Positions 24,500-33,348 of a DNA stretch of 64,000 nt are shown here, piece after piece. The DNA is taken from positions 33,327-97,326 of the forward strand of contig JARGFH010000008.1 in the NCBI GenBank assembly GCA_029210695.1. The letters run 5' to 3'. Source of the stretch: Acidimicrobiia bacterium. GTDB lineage: Bacteria; Actinomycetota; Acidimicrobiia; Spongiisociales; JAHEDJ01. The notes beneath the pieces are model-generated. The model did not search any database, was not told the origin of the DNA, and saw only the letters and a program-made list of their open reading frames with translations. Numbering within the stretch: the first letter of the stretch is position 1; every line of letters starts with the position of its first letter. Position numbers and translations under genes: made by a program.

Positions 24500-25861
24500 A
24501 TGATTGGATGGCAATTGAGTTCGGGTCTTGTCTGGTTTCGCAAAGATCTCCGCCTGTCCGACAACCCGGCCTGGTCGGCCGCGACGTCTGATCACGAGAT
24601 CGTGCAGGCGCTCTTCGTGGTCGATCCCCGGCTGTGGGACCGCGCCCCGGCTCACCGCCGGATCCAACTGGAGGCCAATCTTTCCGCGCTCGACGGACAA
24701 CTCACCGCGATGGGCGGGCGACTGAAAGTACTGACCGGTGATCCGGCCGCGCTGGTGCCGGCGGCGGCGCGGAACCATCAAACCATCTACTGGAACGAGG
24801 ACGTTTCCTCCTTCAGCCGGCGCAGGGACGCACAGGTCCGGGAACGGATCGCCGGGGAGATTGCCACGTACCACGGGTCCCTCGTTCACCCGCCCGGGGC
24901 AGTCGTCACCGCCGGTGGGGAGACCTACCGGGTGTTCACGCCCTTCTGGCGCAAATGGTCGGCAACGGAGTGGCAGCCGTGGCCGGAGGCAGGTAATGCG
25001 GCGGTGCTCGCCGATCCGGGAGACGGCCTAGCGCCGTCCGGGATCGCTCCGGTTCTGACCCCGGGCGAAGAGGGGGCGCTCGGTCGCCTGCGTGCCTTCG
25101 ACGTTGACATGTACGAGGCAGAGAGGAATCGGCCGGACACGAACGGCACGTCGATGCTGTCGGTCGACTTGAAGTTCGGAACCATCAGCCCGCGGACGAT
25201 CATCCGTCATCTGTCCGGCCGGCGGGCAGAGCCATTCATCCGACAGCTCGCCTGGCGAGACTTCTATGCCCATCTGCTGGTGGTCTTCCCGGCGATGGCG
25301 ACTACCAACCTGCGGTCCGACTACGACGGGATCGCCTGGCGCAACGACCTCGGCGAGTTCGAAGCATGGCAGACGGGCAACACCGGATATCCCATCGTTG
25401 ACGCCGGTATGCGGCAGCTGATCGAGACCGGATGGATGCACAACCGGGTGCGGATGGTGACGGCTTCGTTCCTGGTCAAGGACCTTCTCATCGATTGGCG
25501 TTGGGGAGAGCGGCATTTCCGCCGGTTGTTGCTCGATGCCGATCCGGCCCAGAACGCCGGCAACTGGCAGTGGGTGGCGGGAACCGGAGCAGACGCGGCC
25601 CCCTATTTCCGGGTGTTCAACCCCGTCACCCAGAGCCGTAGATTCGATCCGGATGGCGCGTACATCCGACGCTATGTTCCGGAACTCGCCTCTGTTCCGA
25701 AGCACCTGATCCACGCCCCGTGGGAGGCCGGTGGCCTGGAGTTGGCAGAGTACGGAGTCACCATCGGCCGGGACTACCCGCCGCCACTCGTCGACCACGC
25801 CATCGCCAGAGAAACGACAATCCTCGCCTACCAGGCGGCCAGAGCTCGGAATGTGACTTGA
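24500..25861 (+). CDS. phr: deoxyribodipyrimidine photolyase (class I CPD)
   Basis: Light-driven repair of cyclobutane pyrimidine dimers. The 453-residue protein has an N-terminal photolyase domain ([17 protein letters not shown]) and the C-terminal FAD domain with [48 protein letters not shown] (Trp of the electron chain) and YFRVFNP. The ATG at 24500 is the closest start to the conserved strand. A TAGGCT hexamer at 24480 is a possible -10. Converges with the sortase gene. Confidence 0.94.
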   Translation: MIGWQLSSGLVWFRKDLRLSDNPAWSAATSDHEIVQALFVVDPRLWDRAPAHRRIQLEANLSALDGQLTAMGGRLKVLTGDPAALVPAAARNHQTIYWNEDVSSFSRRRDAQVRERIAGEIATYHGSLVHPPGAVVTAGGETYRVFTPFWRKWSATEWQPWPEAGNAAVLADPGDGLAPSGIAPVLTPGEEGALGRLRAFDVDMYEAERNRPDTNGTSMLSVDLKFGTISPRTIIRHLSGRRAEPFIRQLAWRDFYAHLLVVFPAMATTNLRSDYDGIAWRNDLGEFEAWQTGNTGYPIVDAGMRQLIETGWMHNRVRMVTASFLVKDLLIDWRWGERHFRRLLLDADPAQNAGNWQWVAGTGADAAPYFRVFNPVTQSRRFDPDGAYIRRYVPELASVPKHLIHAPWEAGGLELAEYGVTIGRDYPPPLVDHAIARETTILAYQAARARNVT

Positions 25862-25870
25862 TCTGACCTC

Positions 25871-25890
25871 CGTTGCACTCCGGCGCAACG
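25871..25890. terminator. hairpin between convergent phr and sortase genes
   Basis: CGTTGC-N8-GCAACG in the 40-bp gap between two convergent stops. It lacks a T-run; it may serve either direction. Confidence 0.4.
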
Positions 25891-25901
25891 TCGTGGGACG
25901 C

Positions 25902-26642
25902 CTACCGAACGAACCCGACTTCCCGGTCAGGTATTGGAACTGCAAAGACGACGACGTTGCTGTCGTAGCTACCCGCCGATTCACTGAACCCTCCACCACA
26001 GGTGATCAGCGTCAGGACCGGTGAACCCTCCCTGGCGAAGATCGTGTCGAGTGGCAGTTCGTCCTTTTGGTAGATAGTCCTTGCTTCGACCCGAAACCGA
26101 CGTACCGAACCGTCGCTGAACCCGACGGCAACGATGTCACCCGGATCGACGTCTCGTAGACGAAAGAACACACCGGGTCCTTGATTCGCCAGATCGACGT
26201 GGGCGGCAAGCACCGCGGAGCCACTCTCGGCAGGGCGAGGTCCAAACTCGTACCAGGCGACCTCGGTGACGTTGCGGGGTACTGCCATCTGGCCCGTGCG
26301 GGCATCTACGCCCGTTGGGATGATCGGAGCCTCGACATCGATCGAGCCGACGGTCAGCACCACGGGGAGGATGGCTTCCTCGACTTGTGTGTCAGAGAGC
26401 CTGCCCGGCCAGATGGGTACGGTGGAAGAAGGTCGAACTGCATCGGATGGGGGAGGGAGGCCGGCGGTCGTGCTGGTAGCGGTGGAGGGGGTGGTGCTCG
26501 CCACCGGATGACCAAGAGACGCCTCAACTGCAGCGACATCACCGGCTTCACCGGATCGGCCGGTGCCGACAAACATGGCGGCCACGGCCATCAAGGTGAT
26601 GAGGCTGATCGTGAACGCGTACGTGAGGGTGCGGCGGGACAT
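25902..26642 (-). CDS. class F-like sortase
   Basis: Extracytoplasmic cysteine transpeptidase that would attach proteins to the cell wall. The 246-residue protein has an N-terminal membrane anchor (residues 7-26), a Thr/Pro-rich stalk and the sortase fold with catalytic His148 (LAAHVD) and Cys215 (LITCGGG). The strand after the Cys reads GSYDSNVVVFA (224-234) and no arginine is present where class F sortases normally place the catalytic Arg (around 224-227), so activity is uncertain. Own leaderless-type promoter at 26649. The upstream DUF4397 protein with a C-terminal membrane segment is a possible substrate. Confidence 0.85.
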   Translation of the reverse strand: MSRRTLTYAFTISLITLMAVAAMFVGTGRSGEAGDVAAVEASLGHPVASTTPSTATSTTAGLPPPSDAVRPSSTVPIWPGRLSDTQVEEAILPVVLTVGSIDVEAPIIPTGVDARTGQMAVPRNVTEVAWYEFGPRPAESGSAVLAAHVDLANQGPGVFFRLRDVDPGDIVAVGFSDGSVRRFRVEARTIYQKDELPLDTIFAREGSPVLTLITCGGGFSESAGSYDSNVVVFAVPIPDREVGFVR

Positions 26643-26648
26643 GAAAGA

Positions 26649-26654
26649 AGTGTA
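26649..26654 (-). promoter_or_regulatory. -10 element (TACACT) for leaderless sortase mRNA
   Basis: TACACT on the minus strand ends 6 nt before the sortase ATG, immediately after the terminator of the upstream gene. Confidence 0.5.
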
Positions 26655-26656
26655 GA

Positions 26657-26693
26657 AAACCCCGGGGGGGCCGCTGGGGCCTCCCCGGGGTTT
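26657..26693 (-). terminator. strong rho-independent terminator of the DUF4397 gene
   Basis: AAACCCCGGGG pairs with CCCCGGGGTTT across a 15-nt loop that is itself GC-rich; on the minus strand it is followed by TTTTC. It lies 15 nt after the DUF4397 stop and separates that gene from the sortase. Confidence 0.85.
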
Positions 26694-26707
26694 GCCCGGT
26701 ATGTTCG

Positions 26708-27535
26708 CTACTTGCCGGAACGGCGGGTGAGAGCAACCCCGGAGCCGGCCAGGCCGATCAGCGCCATGCCGCCAGCGAGCGCCAGGGCGAGCGGGAAGCC
26801 GTCTGAAGCCAGTCCAGCGTCGCCGGTGGGAACACCGGTGGGAGCAGCTCCAAGACCCGAGATGGTCTGAACCGCCACCGTGAAGCTTCCGCCTTCGAGC
26901 GAGCCGATGGCGTAGACGATGGTTGAGGTTCCCTCAGCCAAGTCGAGGTCTGCCTCGAATACGACCGGATCGGTTGCGCCGGTGGGTACGACCTTGGCGT
27001 TGTACGTTGCGGCAGGAACGTCGCCGGCAGCTTCGTTCGGATTGCTCAAGCCGGCGAAGAGGACGCCGTCATTGGCGAGCACGTCGACGGTCGGGGCGGC
27101 TGCAGTGTGACGCACCGTCAGGCGGGTATCGCCGGCGGCGATTTCTGAGATGTCATTGACGAACACGGAGGCGGTGGCGGCACCGGCCTCGTCGAGGTGG
27201 GCCTCGATAGTGGCGTTCGCTCCGGCCGGGAGGGTCACGACCAATGGTCCGAGCGCCGGGTCGGTGCTCGCAGGGTCGGCTCCGGCGCCGTAGATCTCAA
27301 TCGAATAGTCGGCAGCCGGCAGGGTGACAGGCCCGGCGAAGTTGCCGAAGGTCAAACCCGGGATGAATGGGGCGCTGTAGTCGCCGTTGACGTAGATGTC
27401 GACCGGGAATCCACCGTCGCCGGGGATTCCGTGTAGGACGGAAACGGTACCGTCGGTGGTCTGGGCGAGGGCCGCACCGGCCGGCAGGGCCAGCAGCAAC
27501 ACTGCCACTATGAATATGCGTCCGAGATTGCGCAT
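26708..27535 (-). CDS. secreted DUF4397 protein with C-terminal membrane segment
   Basis: A 275-residue exported protein: signal peptide ending ALA-QTTDG, two DUF4397-type beta repeats (VSVLHGIPGDGGFPVDIYVNG...; LTVRHTAAAPTVDVLANDG...), a linker containing VPTGDAG and a C-terminal hydrophobic helix with an RRSGK tail. The tail resembles a cell-wall sorting signal, though the motif is not canonical LPXTG or LAXTG. AAGGAG lies upstream of the ATG. Its promoter shows an ECF-like motif and it is divergent from an ECF sigma factor gene, so it is probably in that regulon. Function unknown. Confidence 0.85.
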   Translation of the reverse strand: MRNLGRIFIVAVLLLALPAGAALAQTTDGTVSVLHGIPGDGGFPVDIYVNGDYSAPFIPGLTFGNFAGPVTLPAADYSIEIYGAGADPASTDPALGPLVVTLPAGANATIEAHLDEAGAATASVFVNDISEIAAGDTRLTVRHTAAAPTVDVLANDGVLFAGLSNPNEAAGDVPAATYNAKVVPTGATDPVVFEADLDLAEGTSTIVYAIGSLEGGSFTVAVQTISGLGAAPTGVPTGDAGLASDGFPLALALAGGMALIGLAGSGVALTRRSGK

Positions 27536-27584
27536 GGCTTCTCCTTGTAGTTGGCGCCCGTATTTCGGGCTTCATACAGGTGAT

Positions 27585-27611
27585 CTACGGAGGCGCCGGT
27601 GGACATGGATG
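27585..27611 (-). promoter_or_regulatory. candidate ECF sigma promoter (CATCCA-N15-CCGTAG) of the DUF4397 gene
   Basis: On the minus strand CATCCA (27611-27606) and CCGTAG (27590-27585) are 15 bp apart, close to the CCATCC/CCGAAT-type promoters known for mycobacterial SigK. The start site would be about 40 nt before the DUF4397 ATG. A small hairpin GCCCG-TATTT-CGGGC follows at 27556-27570. Confidence 0.4.
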
Positions 27612-27669
27612 ACACTTAGTGATAGAAACACGGGGCGGCCGAGGGTTTTCTTCGGAAGGGGCCGCTGCA

Positions 27670-28245
27670 ATGCGTCCAACAGAACTGTCAGCGCTCGCCG
27701 ACGCTCCCTTGGTCACGGCTATCGGCCGCTTCTCCCAGGAGGCGCTCGGCGAGGCATACCGTCGGCACTCCGGAGCCGTTCACGGCCTGGCGCGTCGCCT
27801 CCTGCGGGATGACACCCTGGCGGAGGAGATCACACAAGAGGTCTTCCTGCGCCTCTGGAATGATCCCGAGAAATTCGATGCCGGTCGCGGATCGTTGCGT
27901 TCGTTTCTCCTCGCCCATACTCACGGGCGCAGCATCGATCTCATCCGCTCAGAGTCGGCGCGCCGTACAAGGGAGGACAAAGACGCCCGGCTGGATCCCG
28001 GTTTGGGCCAGGACGTTGAGGAAGAAGTTTGGGATATGGCCCTTGCCGAAAGCATTCAAGGGGCCCTTTCCACCCTGGGAGAAGGCGAGCGTCGACCGAT
28101 CGAACTTGCCTACTTCGGCGGACACTCCTATCGGGAGGTCGCCGAGATCCTCGGCGAGCCCGAAGGAACGGTGAAGAGCCGGATCAGGTCCGGATTGAAA
28201 CGGCTTCGCGTATCGCTCGATGCTGCAGGTGTGAGCAACGCATGA
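27670..28245 (+). CDS. ECF RNA polymerase sigma factor (SigK-like)
   Basis: A 191-residue ECF sigma factor. Region 2 (YRRHSGAVHGLARRLLRDDTLAEEITQEVFLRLW...GSLRSFLLAHTHGRSIDLIR) and region 4 (PIELAYFGGHSYREVAEILGEPEGTVKSRIRSGLKRLR) are complete. The ATG at 27670 is chosen for the GGAAGGGG upstream. It overlaps the anti-sigma gene by four bases, the usual arrangement for SigK/RskA-type pairs. Confidence 0.93.
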   Translation: MRPTELSALADAPLVTAIGRFSQEALGEAYRRHSGAVHGLARRLLRDDTLAEEITQEVFLRLWNDPEKFDAGRGSLRSFLLAHTHGRSIDLIRSESARRTREDKDARLDPGLGQDVEEEVWDMALAESIQGALSTLGEGERRPIELAYFGGHSYREVAEILGEPEGTVKSRIRSGLKRLRVSLDAAGVSNA

Positions 28246-29027
28246 CACAACACGACGAGTACACGGATATCGAAGATCTGCTCGGGGTGTATGCCCTGGA
28301 CGCCATCGACGCGCCCGAACGTGACCTCGTCGAGCAGCATCTTCAGGTGTGTGAGGTCTGCCGGGCCGAGGTAGACGAGCACCACACGGTGCTGGCCACG
28401 CTGAGCGCAGACATGGAGCCTGCCCCCGATCGGATCTGGGCTCGGATTGCCGGCACGCTGGACGCCCAACAGCCCAGGTTCGCCAACGTCATCCCTTTGA
28501 CAGGCTCGCCTCGCAACACGGGCCAAAAACCCTTCCGCTGGGTGGCCGGGGTGGCCGCGGCCATGGTTGTGCTGCTGGGCGGCGCAGTGTTCTCTCAAGC
28601 GAACCAGATCGACGACCTCAACACCCGGGTGGCGGCTCAGGAGCAAGAGATCACCACGCTGGCCTCGGCACAAGCCGGTAATCCCCTCGAGCAGGCAGTC
28701 ACGGTGGCGCTCGACGACCCGGGCGCGCAGGTTGCCACATTGACCGCTGAAGGGACGGCTGGAGCGATGTTGATCGTGGTCCTGCCGGATGGAACCGGCT
28801 ACGTATATCAGAGCACTCTCGAGCAGCTCCCAGATGACCTGACCTACCAGCTCTGGGCCGTGATCGATGACAGAGTGATCTCGGCAGGTGTTCTCGGGAA
28901 CCGTCCCACCATCGTTCCGTTCCACATCGATCCAGAAGGCCTCAAGGGATTGGTCATCACTCGAGAAGTGTCCGGTGGGGTGGCTCAATCTGAGGCGGAC
29001 CCGGTTGTCTCATGGTTCGGCGCGTAG
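28242..29027 (+). CDS. membrane anti-sigma factor, RskA family
   Basis: Holds the ECF sigma factor at the membrane until released by proteolysis. The 261-residue protein has an N-terminal anti-sigma domain (DIEDLLGVYALDAI...) with the HxxxCxxC zinc motif (HLQVCEVCRAEV), one membrane helix (FRWVAGVAAAMVVLLGGAVF), a short coiled coil and an RskA-type extracytoplasmic domain (TYQLWAVIDDRVISAG). Start ATG within the sigma stop. Confidence 0.92.
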   Translation: MTQHDEYTDIEDLLGVYALDAIDAPERDLVEQHLQVCEVCRAEVDEHHTVLATLSADMEPAPDRIWARIAGTLDAQQPRFANVIPLTGSPRNTGQKPFRWVAGVAAAMVVLLGGAVFSQANQIDDLNTRVAAQEQEITTLASAQAGNPLEQAVTVALDDPGAQVATLTAEGTAGAMLIVVLPDGTGYVYQSTLEQLPDDLTYQLWAVIDDRVISAGVLGNRPTIVPFHIDPEGLKGLVITREVSGGVAQSEADPVVSWFGA

Positions 29028-29992
29028 CCGTGGGCGTCTCCAGCTCCCTCGATTTGGATGATGTGCTCGATCGGACGGTGATCGGGAGCTTCACCAATAT
29101 CGGTTTTGCCCTTCGGAGCCGCAGGTGGCCTCGTGAGCTTCCCACGCTCGAAGGGAAAACGATTGTCGTCACCGGTTCGACGTCAGGGCTGGGCCGGGCG
29201 GCGGCGGAACGACTGGCCGGTCTCGGCGCTCGCCTATGTCTGGTCGGGCGTTCCGAGGCAAAGCTCGAGACGGCCCGCCGGGAGATCCGCGCGGCCACCG
29301 CTAACGACGACCTGGCGGTGTACGTTGCCGATCATTCCGATGTCGGATCGGTGCGCGAACTCGCCGATGCTCTCCTGGCAGGTGAACCCAGGATCGATGT
29401 GTTGATCAACAACGCCGGCGCCCTGTTCACCAAGCGATCCGAGACCGCAGCCGGTATCGAACTAACGCTCGCCACGAACCTCCTGAGTCACTTCGTGCTC
29501 ACCAATCTGTTGATTCCCCGTCTCGAAACCTCCGCACCCTCCGGCATCATCAATGTGTCATCGGGTGGCATGTACACGCAGCGGATCAGAGTGCGCGATC
29601 TTCAGTCCAGGCGCGGTGAGTACAAGGGTTCGATCGCGTATGCCCGGGCGAAACGTGGTCAGGTGATTCTCACCGAGCTGTGGGCTGAGCAACTGGCGGA
29701 TCGTGGTGTCGTGGTCCACGCGATGCACCCCGGCTGGGCCGACACTCCGGGGGTTGAGGATTCGCTTCCGACCTTCCGCCGGGTCACCAAGCCGTTTCTG
29801 CGGACTTCCGAACAGGGAGCAGACACCATCGTCTGGTTGGCCGCCTCGGATGAAGCTTCCCGATCCACCGGCTTGTTCTGGCTCGACCGCCGTCCCAGGC
29901 CAACGCACCGGTTGAAGAGCACCGTCGAGGCGCCTGCCGATCGACACGGGTTACGAGTGGCCCTCAACGCACTGGCCGGTACCGCCTTCTGA
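29012..29992 (+). CDS. short-chain dehydrogenase/reductase (DHRS12-like)
   Basis: A 326-residue SDR with the cofactor motif TGSTSGLGRAAAERLAG, NNAG (INNAGALF), the catalytic Ser in INVSSGG and YARAK (YxxxK). Homologues annotated as DHRS12-type share the N-terminal ~45 residue extension and the RGEYKGSIAYARAKRGQ and HPGWADTPGV segments. Substrate unknown. It overlaps the anti-sigma gene by 16 bases; a GTG at 29030 would shorten it by six residues. Confidence 0.88.
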   Translation: MVRRVAVGVSSSLDLDDVLDRTVIGSFTNIGFALRSRRWPRELPTLEGKTIVVTGSTSGLGRAAAERLAGLGARLCLVGRSEAKLETARREIRAATANDDLAVYVADHSDVGSVRELADALLAGEPRIDVLINNAGALFTKRSETAAGIELTLATNLLSHFVLTNLLIPRLETSAPSGIINVSSGGMYTQRIRVRDLQSRRGEYKGSIAYARAKRGQVILTELWAEQLADRGVVVHAMHPGWADTPGVEDSLPTFRRVTKPFLRTSEQGADTIVWLAASDEASRSTGLFWLDRRPRPTHRLKSTVEAPADRHGLRVALNALAGTAF

Positions 29993-30115
29993 CGTCGAGG
30001 TGCGCCCGGCTCCGAACCGCCCGGCGGGCTGCCCTGTCAACGTCCTAACCATCCTGGCACCGCCAACCCGCCTTGCGGCTTCTAGGCTTCAGTGGCTTTC
30101 GGAGACAGGAGAACG

Positions 30116-30973
30116 ATGCATCTCGGCGTAGCGATATTCCCAACGGACACGACGCTGCAGCCTGTCGATCTGGCCCGGGCAGTTGAAGAGCGGGGGTTCG
30201 AATCGTTGTGGTTCCCGGAACACAGTCATATCCCGGTCAGCAGGCGAACCCCCAGGGGTGGCGTGGCCGGGGCCGCCCCCCTCCCCGACTACTACTGGAG
30301 AACCCACGACCAGTTCGTGGCACTGGCCGCGGCAGCCGCGGTCACTTCGACTCTCAAGTTGGCCACCGGAATCACACTCGTAGCTCAGCGAGACCCACTC
30401 TGGCTGGCCAAGGAGGTCGCCTCCCTCGATCTGATCTCCGGCGGACGTGTGTTGTTCGGCATCGGCTATGGGTGGAACAAGGAGGAGATGGCCGATCACG
30501 ACCTCCAGTACACCGAGCGGCGTGCGGTGCTCCGCGAGAACATCCTGGCCATGCAGGAGTTGTGGACCAAGGACGAGGCGGAGTTTCATGGCGACCACGT
30601 CGATTTCGAGCCGAGTTGGTCGTGGCCAAAACCCGTCCAGAAGCCGCATCCTCCGGTCATCCTCGGTGGGGCGGCGGGTCCGAAAACGATAGAGCACATC
30701 GTTGAATTCTGCGACGGATGGATGCCGATCGCCGGGAGGCACTCGTTTGGCGACCGGCTGGACGACCTGCGACTGGCTGCCGAGCGAGCGGGGCGCGACC
30801 CGGCTTCCATCGAGCTTGGTCTGTTTATGGCTCCTCCGAACGCCAGTGCCTTAGAGCCGCTGGCCGCCTCCGGGATCGGCCGGGCCGTGCTGGGACTCCC
30901 GCAGGGGCCGCCGGAGGAGGTACTGGAGGCGCTGGATTCGTTTGTGCCGCTCCTCGACGTGGTTGGAGGGTGA
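30116..30973 (+). CDS. LLM-class F420-dependent oxidoreductase
   Basis: A 285-residue luciferase-like monooxygenase family protein: HLGVAIFPTD N-terminus, FPEHSHIP, TGITLVAQRDPLWLAKEVASLDLISGGR and FGIGYGWNKEEM, the pattern of actinobacterial F420-type enzymes. The fold is a TIM barrel without the bulge for flavin retention. AGGAG lies 6 nt before the ATG, and a TAGGCT hexamer near 30082 may be the -10. The physiological substrate is unknown. Overlaps a DoxX-family gene by four bases (GTGA). Confidence 0.9.
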   Translation: MHLGVAIFPTDTTLQPVDLARAVEERGFESLWFPEHSHIPVSRRTPRGGVAGAAPLPDYYWRTHDQFVALAAAAAVTSTLKLATGITLVAQRDPLWLAKEVASLDLISGGRVLFGIGYGWNKEEMADHDLQYTERRAVLRENILAMQELWTKDEAEFHGDHVDFEPSWSWPKPVQKPHPPVILGGAAGPKTIEHIVEFCDGWMPIAGRHSFGDRLDDLRLAAERAGRDPASIELGLFMAPPNASALEPLAASGIGRAVLGLPQGPPEEVLEALDSFVPLLDVVGG

Positions 30974-31329
30974 CCGGCACCGCCTGGATTGTCGCCTTCT
31001 TCCTCGGAATGTTGTTCCTGGCGACCGGTGCAATGAAGTTGATCGTTCCGTATGAGCAGGGGCGGGCACGCATCGGCTGGATCGGAGACGTGCCGGCGGG
31101 TCGCTACCGGCTGGTCGGATGGCTGGAAATCGCGGGAGCGATCGGCCTGGTGTTCCCGACTCTGGTCGACGCCTTCGACCCGGTGGTGCCCGTCGCTGCC
31201 GGGGGTCTGGCTGCCGTCATGGTGGGAGCGATGGGTCTCCACGCTCGCCGCCACGAGTGGGGATCTCTATTACTCACGTCGGTGCTGCTGGCGGGTTGCG
31301 TGTTCGTGGTGGTCGGCAACCTGGGATGA
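30970..31329 (+). CDS. DoxX-family integral membrane protein
   Basis: A 119-residue protein with four hydrophobic helices and the DoxX-like pattern GxxKL near the N-terminus (FLATGAMKLIVPYEQ), then LVGWLEIAGAIGLVFP. The family is linked to membrane redox or quinone-related functions but is poorly defined. GTG start overlaps the LLM gene stop. Confidence 0.8.
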   Translation: MTGTAWIVAFFLGMLFLATGAMKLIVPYEQGRARIGWIGDVPAGRYRLVGWLEIAGAIGLVFPTLVDAFDPVVPVAAGGLAAVMVGAMGLHARRHEWGSLLLTSVLLAGCVFVVVGNLG

Positions 31330-31360
31330 CGTCAACTGCCGCCAAATCGCCGGCGGGCGG

Positions 31361-33139
31361 TCAGACGAGTGCCGGAGCTGCAATGCGCTCGGCTTGACCG
31401 CGGAGTTCGGCTAGCTGCGTGAGGAATTCGGGTCCGGTGCCAAGCTCTTCGGCGATCGTCGTGTAGTAGTCGAGTCCTTCGATCAGGTTCGCCTTGTACT
31501 CATCGAAGTAGCTCGCCTTGCGCGGTGAGAGATCGAGCACGAAACGATCGAGTTCCTTATTGACGAAGTCGAGGTAGAGCTCTGCCTCGCGGATGAACAT
31601 GTGGGGACGCCCGGGCTGCGACATGAGCTGGGCCCGCCCATAGATATGGTCGACCATTTCGCGGAGGCTGGCCAGCTTCGAGAAGTTCACGATATTCGGA
31701 CCGGTGCAGATTGATGTGTGCGACCGGTTCTTGATGGCGTTCTTTCCCTCGGCTCCGCCGGCTAGATCCCGGCACAAGCATGTTTTCGCCAGGATGTCCT
31801 CACGAACTACCGCGAGTTGTTCCGGTGAGTAGCCCTCCTGATCGAGGTGGGCGAGCTTCTGGACCTGGTAGGTCCGCGACGCAACGCAGATCGGCTCTTC
31901 GCTGAACTCGGTATTGGAGAGAGCGAGATATCCCTTCGGGCAAGCGCTGCCCGGGCGGCCCTTCTCGATCTTGTCGCGGCGGTTTCTCTCGCTCTCCGAC
32001 GTGCGCAGGCTCCAAAACGGTATGCCGAACGGTGAGGAGTTGCTGAGATAGACATCGTCGCCGGTGGCCTCCTGCAGCTTCACCAAATGCTGGTCATCAA
32101 CGTTCGTGACTTCTGGAACCAGGAGAAATGGGGTGCCCCACCCTGCGGAGTCCACGTTGAAATACTCAACTATCTGCCGGTGCTCTTCTGCGGTGCCGAT
32201 CCCACCCTGGACGGTGATTCGCAGCTCGGGTGGGTCTGCGACGGGGGACCGGTCCGTCTCTTCGAGGCCGCGGTTACGCATCGAGTGAAGTGTCTCGATG
32301 AGCTCTGCGCGCCTCTTCTTGAACTCGTCGAGGATCGGTCCGAGCAGCTTTCCGGCGGTTGGGAAAGTGTGACCGCCACAGTTGAGCCCAGACTCGACCC
32401 GGAACTCCGATACCCACAGGCCCCGCTTGGCGAGGTACTTCCCCTGGATGAGGGCGGAGCGAAAGTCGCTCACCTTGAGGACGATTTGTTTCCGCAGTTC
32501 GCCCTGGTCGTCCGGGTAGAAGTCGTCGAACTGAGTCAGGTAGTTGTACAACCTGGGGTTGAGCCCGGCGGAGAAAACGACTGCCGAGCGCAGGGTGCTG
32601 CGGGCGAAGCCGCGCAAGCCGGATAGCGCGTCGCTCAACTCGGGTGCTTGTTTCATTCCGTCCTGGTAGGCGTCGCGATCGACCTTGGTCATGAGGTTGA
32701 CGTCGATCGAGCCTGCCGTGACGTGGCGCCGCAGCAGATCCTGGAGGCGGTCGCGCTCTGACTCATCGCGGCTCTCCCTCATTCGCTGGTAGGCCTGGCG
32801 GAGGGGTCCGGTGGGCAGCATCTCGAAGTACTTCGTGAGGTCGTTACCGGCTTCGAACAGCATCAACTGCATGGAACGGATCTGCTGCGCTACCTGAGTC
32901 TGAACGAGATCGAGGTAGGCGGTGATCCGCCTGGCTCGCGCATCGTCGGCGTCGTCGGGGATCTCCTCGTAGGTCTCTCCCGCCAGCTCACTGTGGAACT
33001 TGCGCATCTGCTCGATGAGCATGTCGTCGACGATCTGAATCACAGACGAGATGCCGAAACGGGCAACCTTCAACGGAGTGTCGATCGTGAAGCCTGTGCC
33101 CATTACCGGGATGTGAAAAGAGTGGACGGCAGCCGTCAA
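31361..33139 (-). CDS. large conserved protein of unknown function, possible Fe-S or FMN barrel
   Basis: A 592-residue soluble protein. I recognise a conserved family also found in Bacteroidota (N-terminus xHSFHIPVMGTxFTIDTPxKVARFGISS) but know of no function. Visible features: an early barrel-like strand pattern, QGGIGTAEEHRQIVEYFNVDSAG (309-332), which resembles the phosphate-binding region of nitronate monooxygenase/FMN barrels, and six cysteines (254, 400, 418, 454, 456, 478) in conserved-looking contexts (GLNCGGH, SACPKGYLAL, EEPICVASR, KTCLCRDL, SICTGPN). The start is a TTG at 33139 with GGGGAA upstream, chosen because family N-termini begin there. Not in an operon. Confidence 0.75.
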   Translation of the reverse strand: MTAAVHSFHIPVMGTGFTIDTPLKVARFGISSVIQIVDDMLIEQMRKFHSELAGETYEEIPDDADDARARRITAYLDLVQTQVAQQIRSMQLMLFEAGNDLTKYFEMLPTGPLRQAYQRMRESRDESERDRLQDLLRRHVTAGSIDVNLMTKVDRDAYQDGMKQAPELSDALSGLRGFARSTLRSAVVFSAGLNPRLYNYLTQFDDFYPDDQGELRKQIVLKVSDFRSALIQGKYLAKRGLWVSEFRVESGLNCGGHTFPTAGKLLGPILDEFKKRRAELIETLHSMRNRGLEETDRSPVADPPELRITVQGGIGTAEEHRQIVEYFNVDSAGWGTPFLLVPEVTNVDDQHLVKLQEATGDDVYLSNSSPFGIPFWSLRTSESERNRRDKIEKGRPGSACPKGYLALSNTEFSEEPICVASRTYQVQKLAHLDQEGYSPEQLAVVREDILAKTCLCRDLAGGAEGKNAIKNRSHTSICTGPNIVNFSKLASLREMVDHIYGRAQLMSQPGRPHMFIREAELYLDFVNKELDRFVLDLSPRKASYFDEYKANLIEGLDYYTTIAEELGTGPEFLTQLAELRGQAERIAAPALV

Positions 33140-33210
33140 GTGGGTTCCCCGTTTTCGTAAACCCCAGTCAAGCAGACAAATGCCATTAAAGGGAGGGTCA
33201 AAATCAAGAG

Positions 33211-33300
33211 GTTCAGCAAGAGATTCTGAGTTATTGCAAGAGATTCTGAGTTATAGGTTCTGAGTTTTGCAGGAGGTTCTGAGTTTTAGGTTCTGGGTTG
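33211..33300. repeat. short degenerate repeats of GGTTCTGAGTT
   Basis: AGATTCTGAGTT at 33231 and 33241, then GGTTCTGAGTT at about 33257 and 33275 and GGTTCTGGGTT at 33289, irregularly spaced. They are AT-richer than the surroundings. Confidence 0.6.
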
Positions 33301-33348
33301 TGGTCCGTCGGGAGGCGTCTATCCCATCACGGGCACGCGTCGCCGGCT

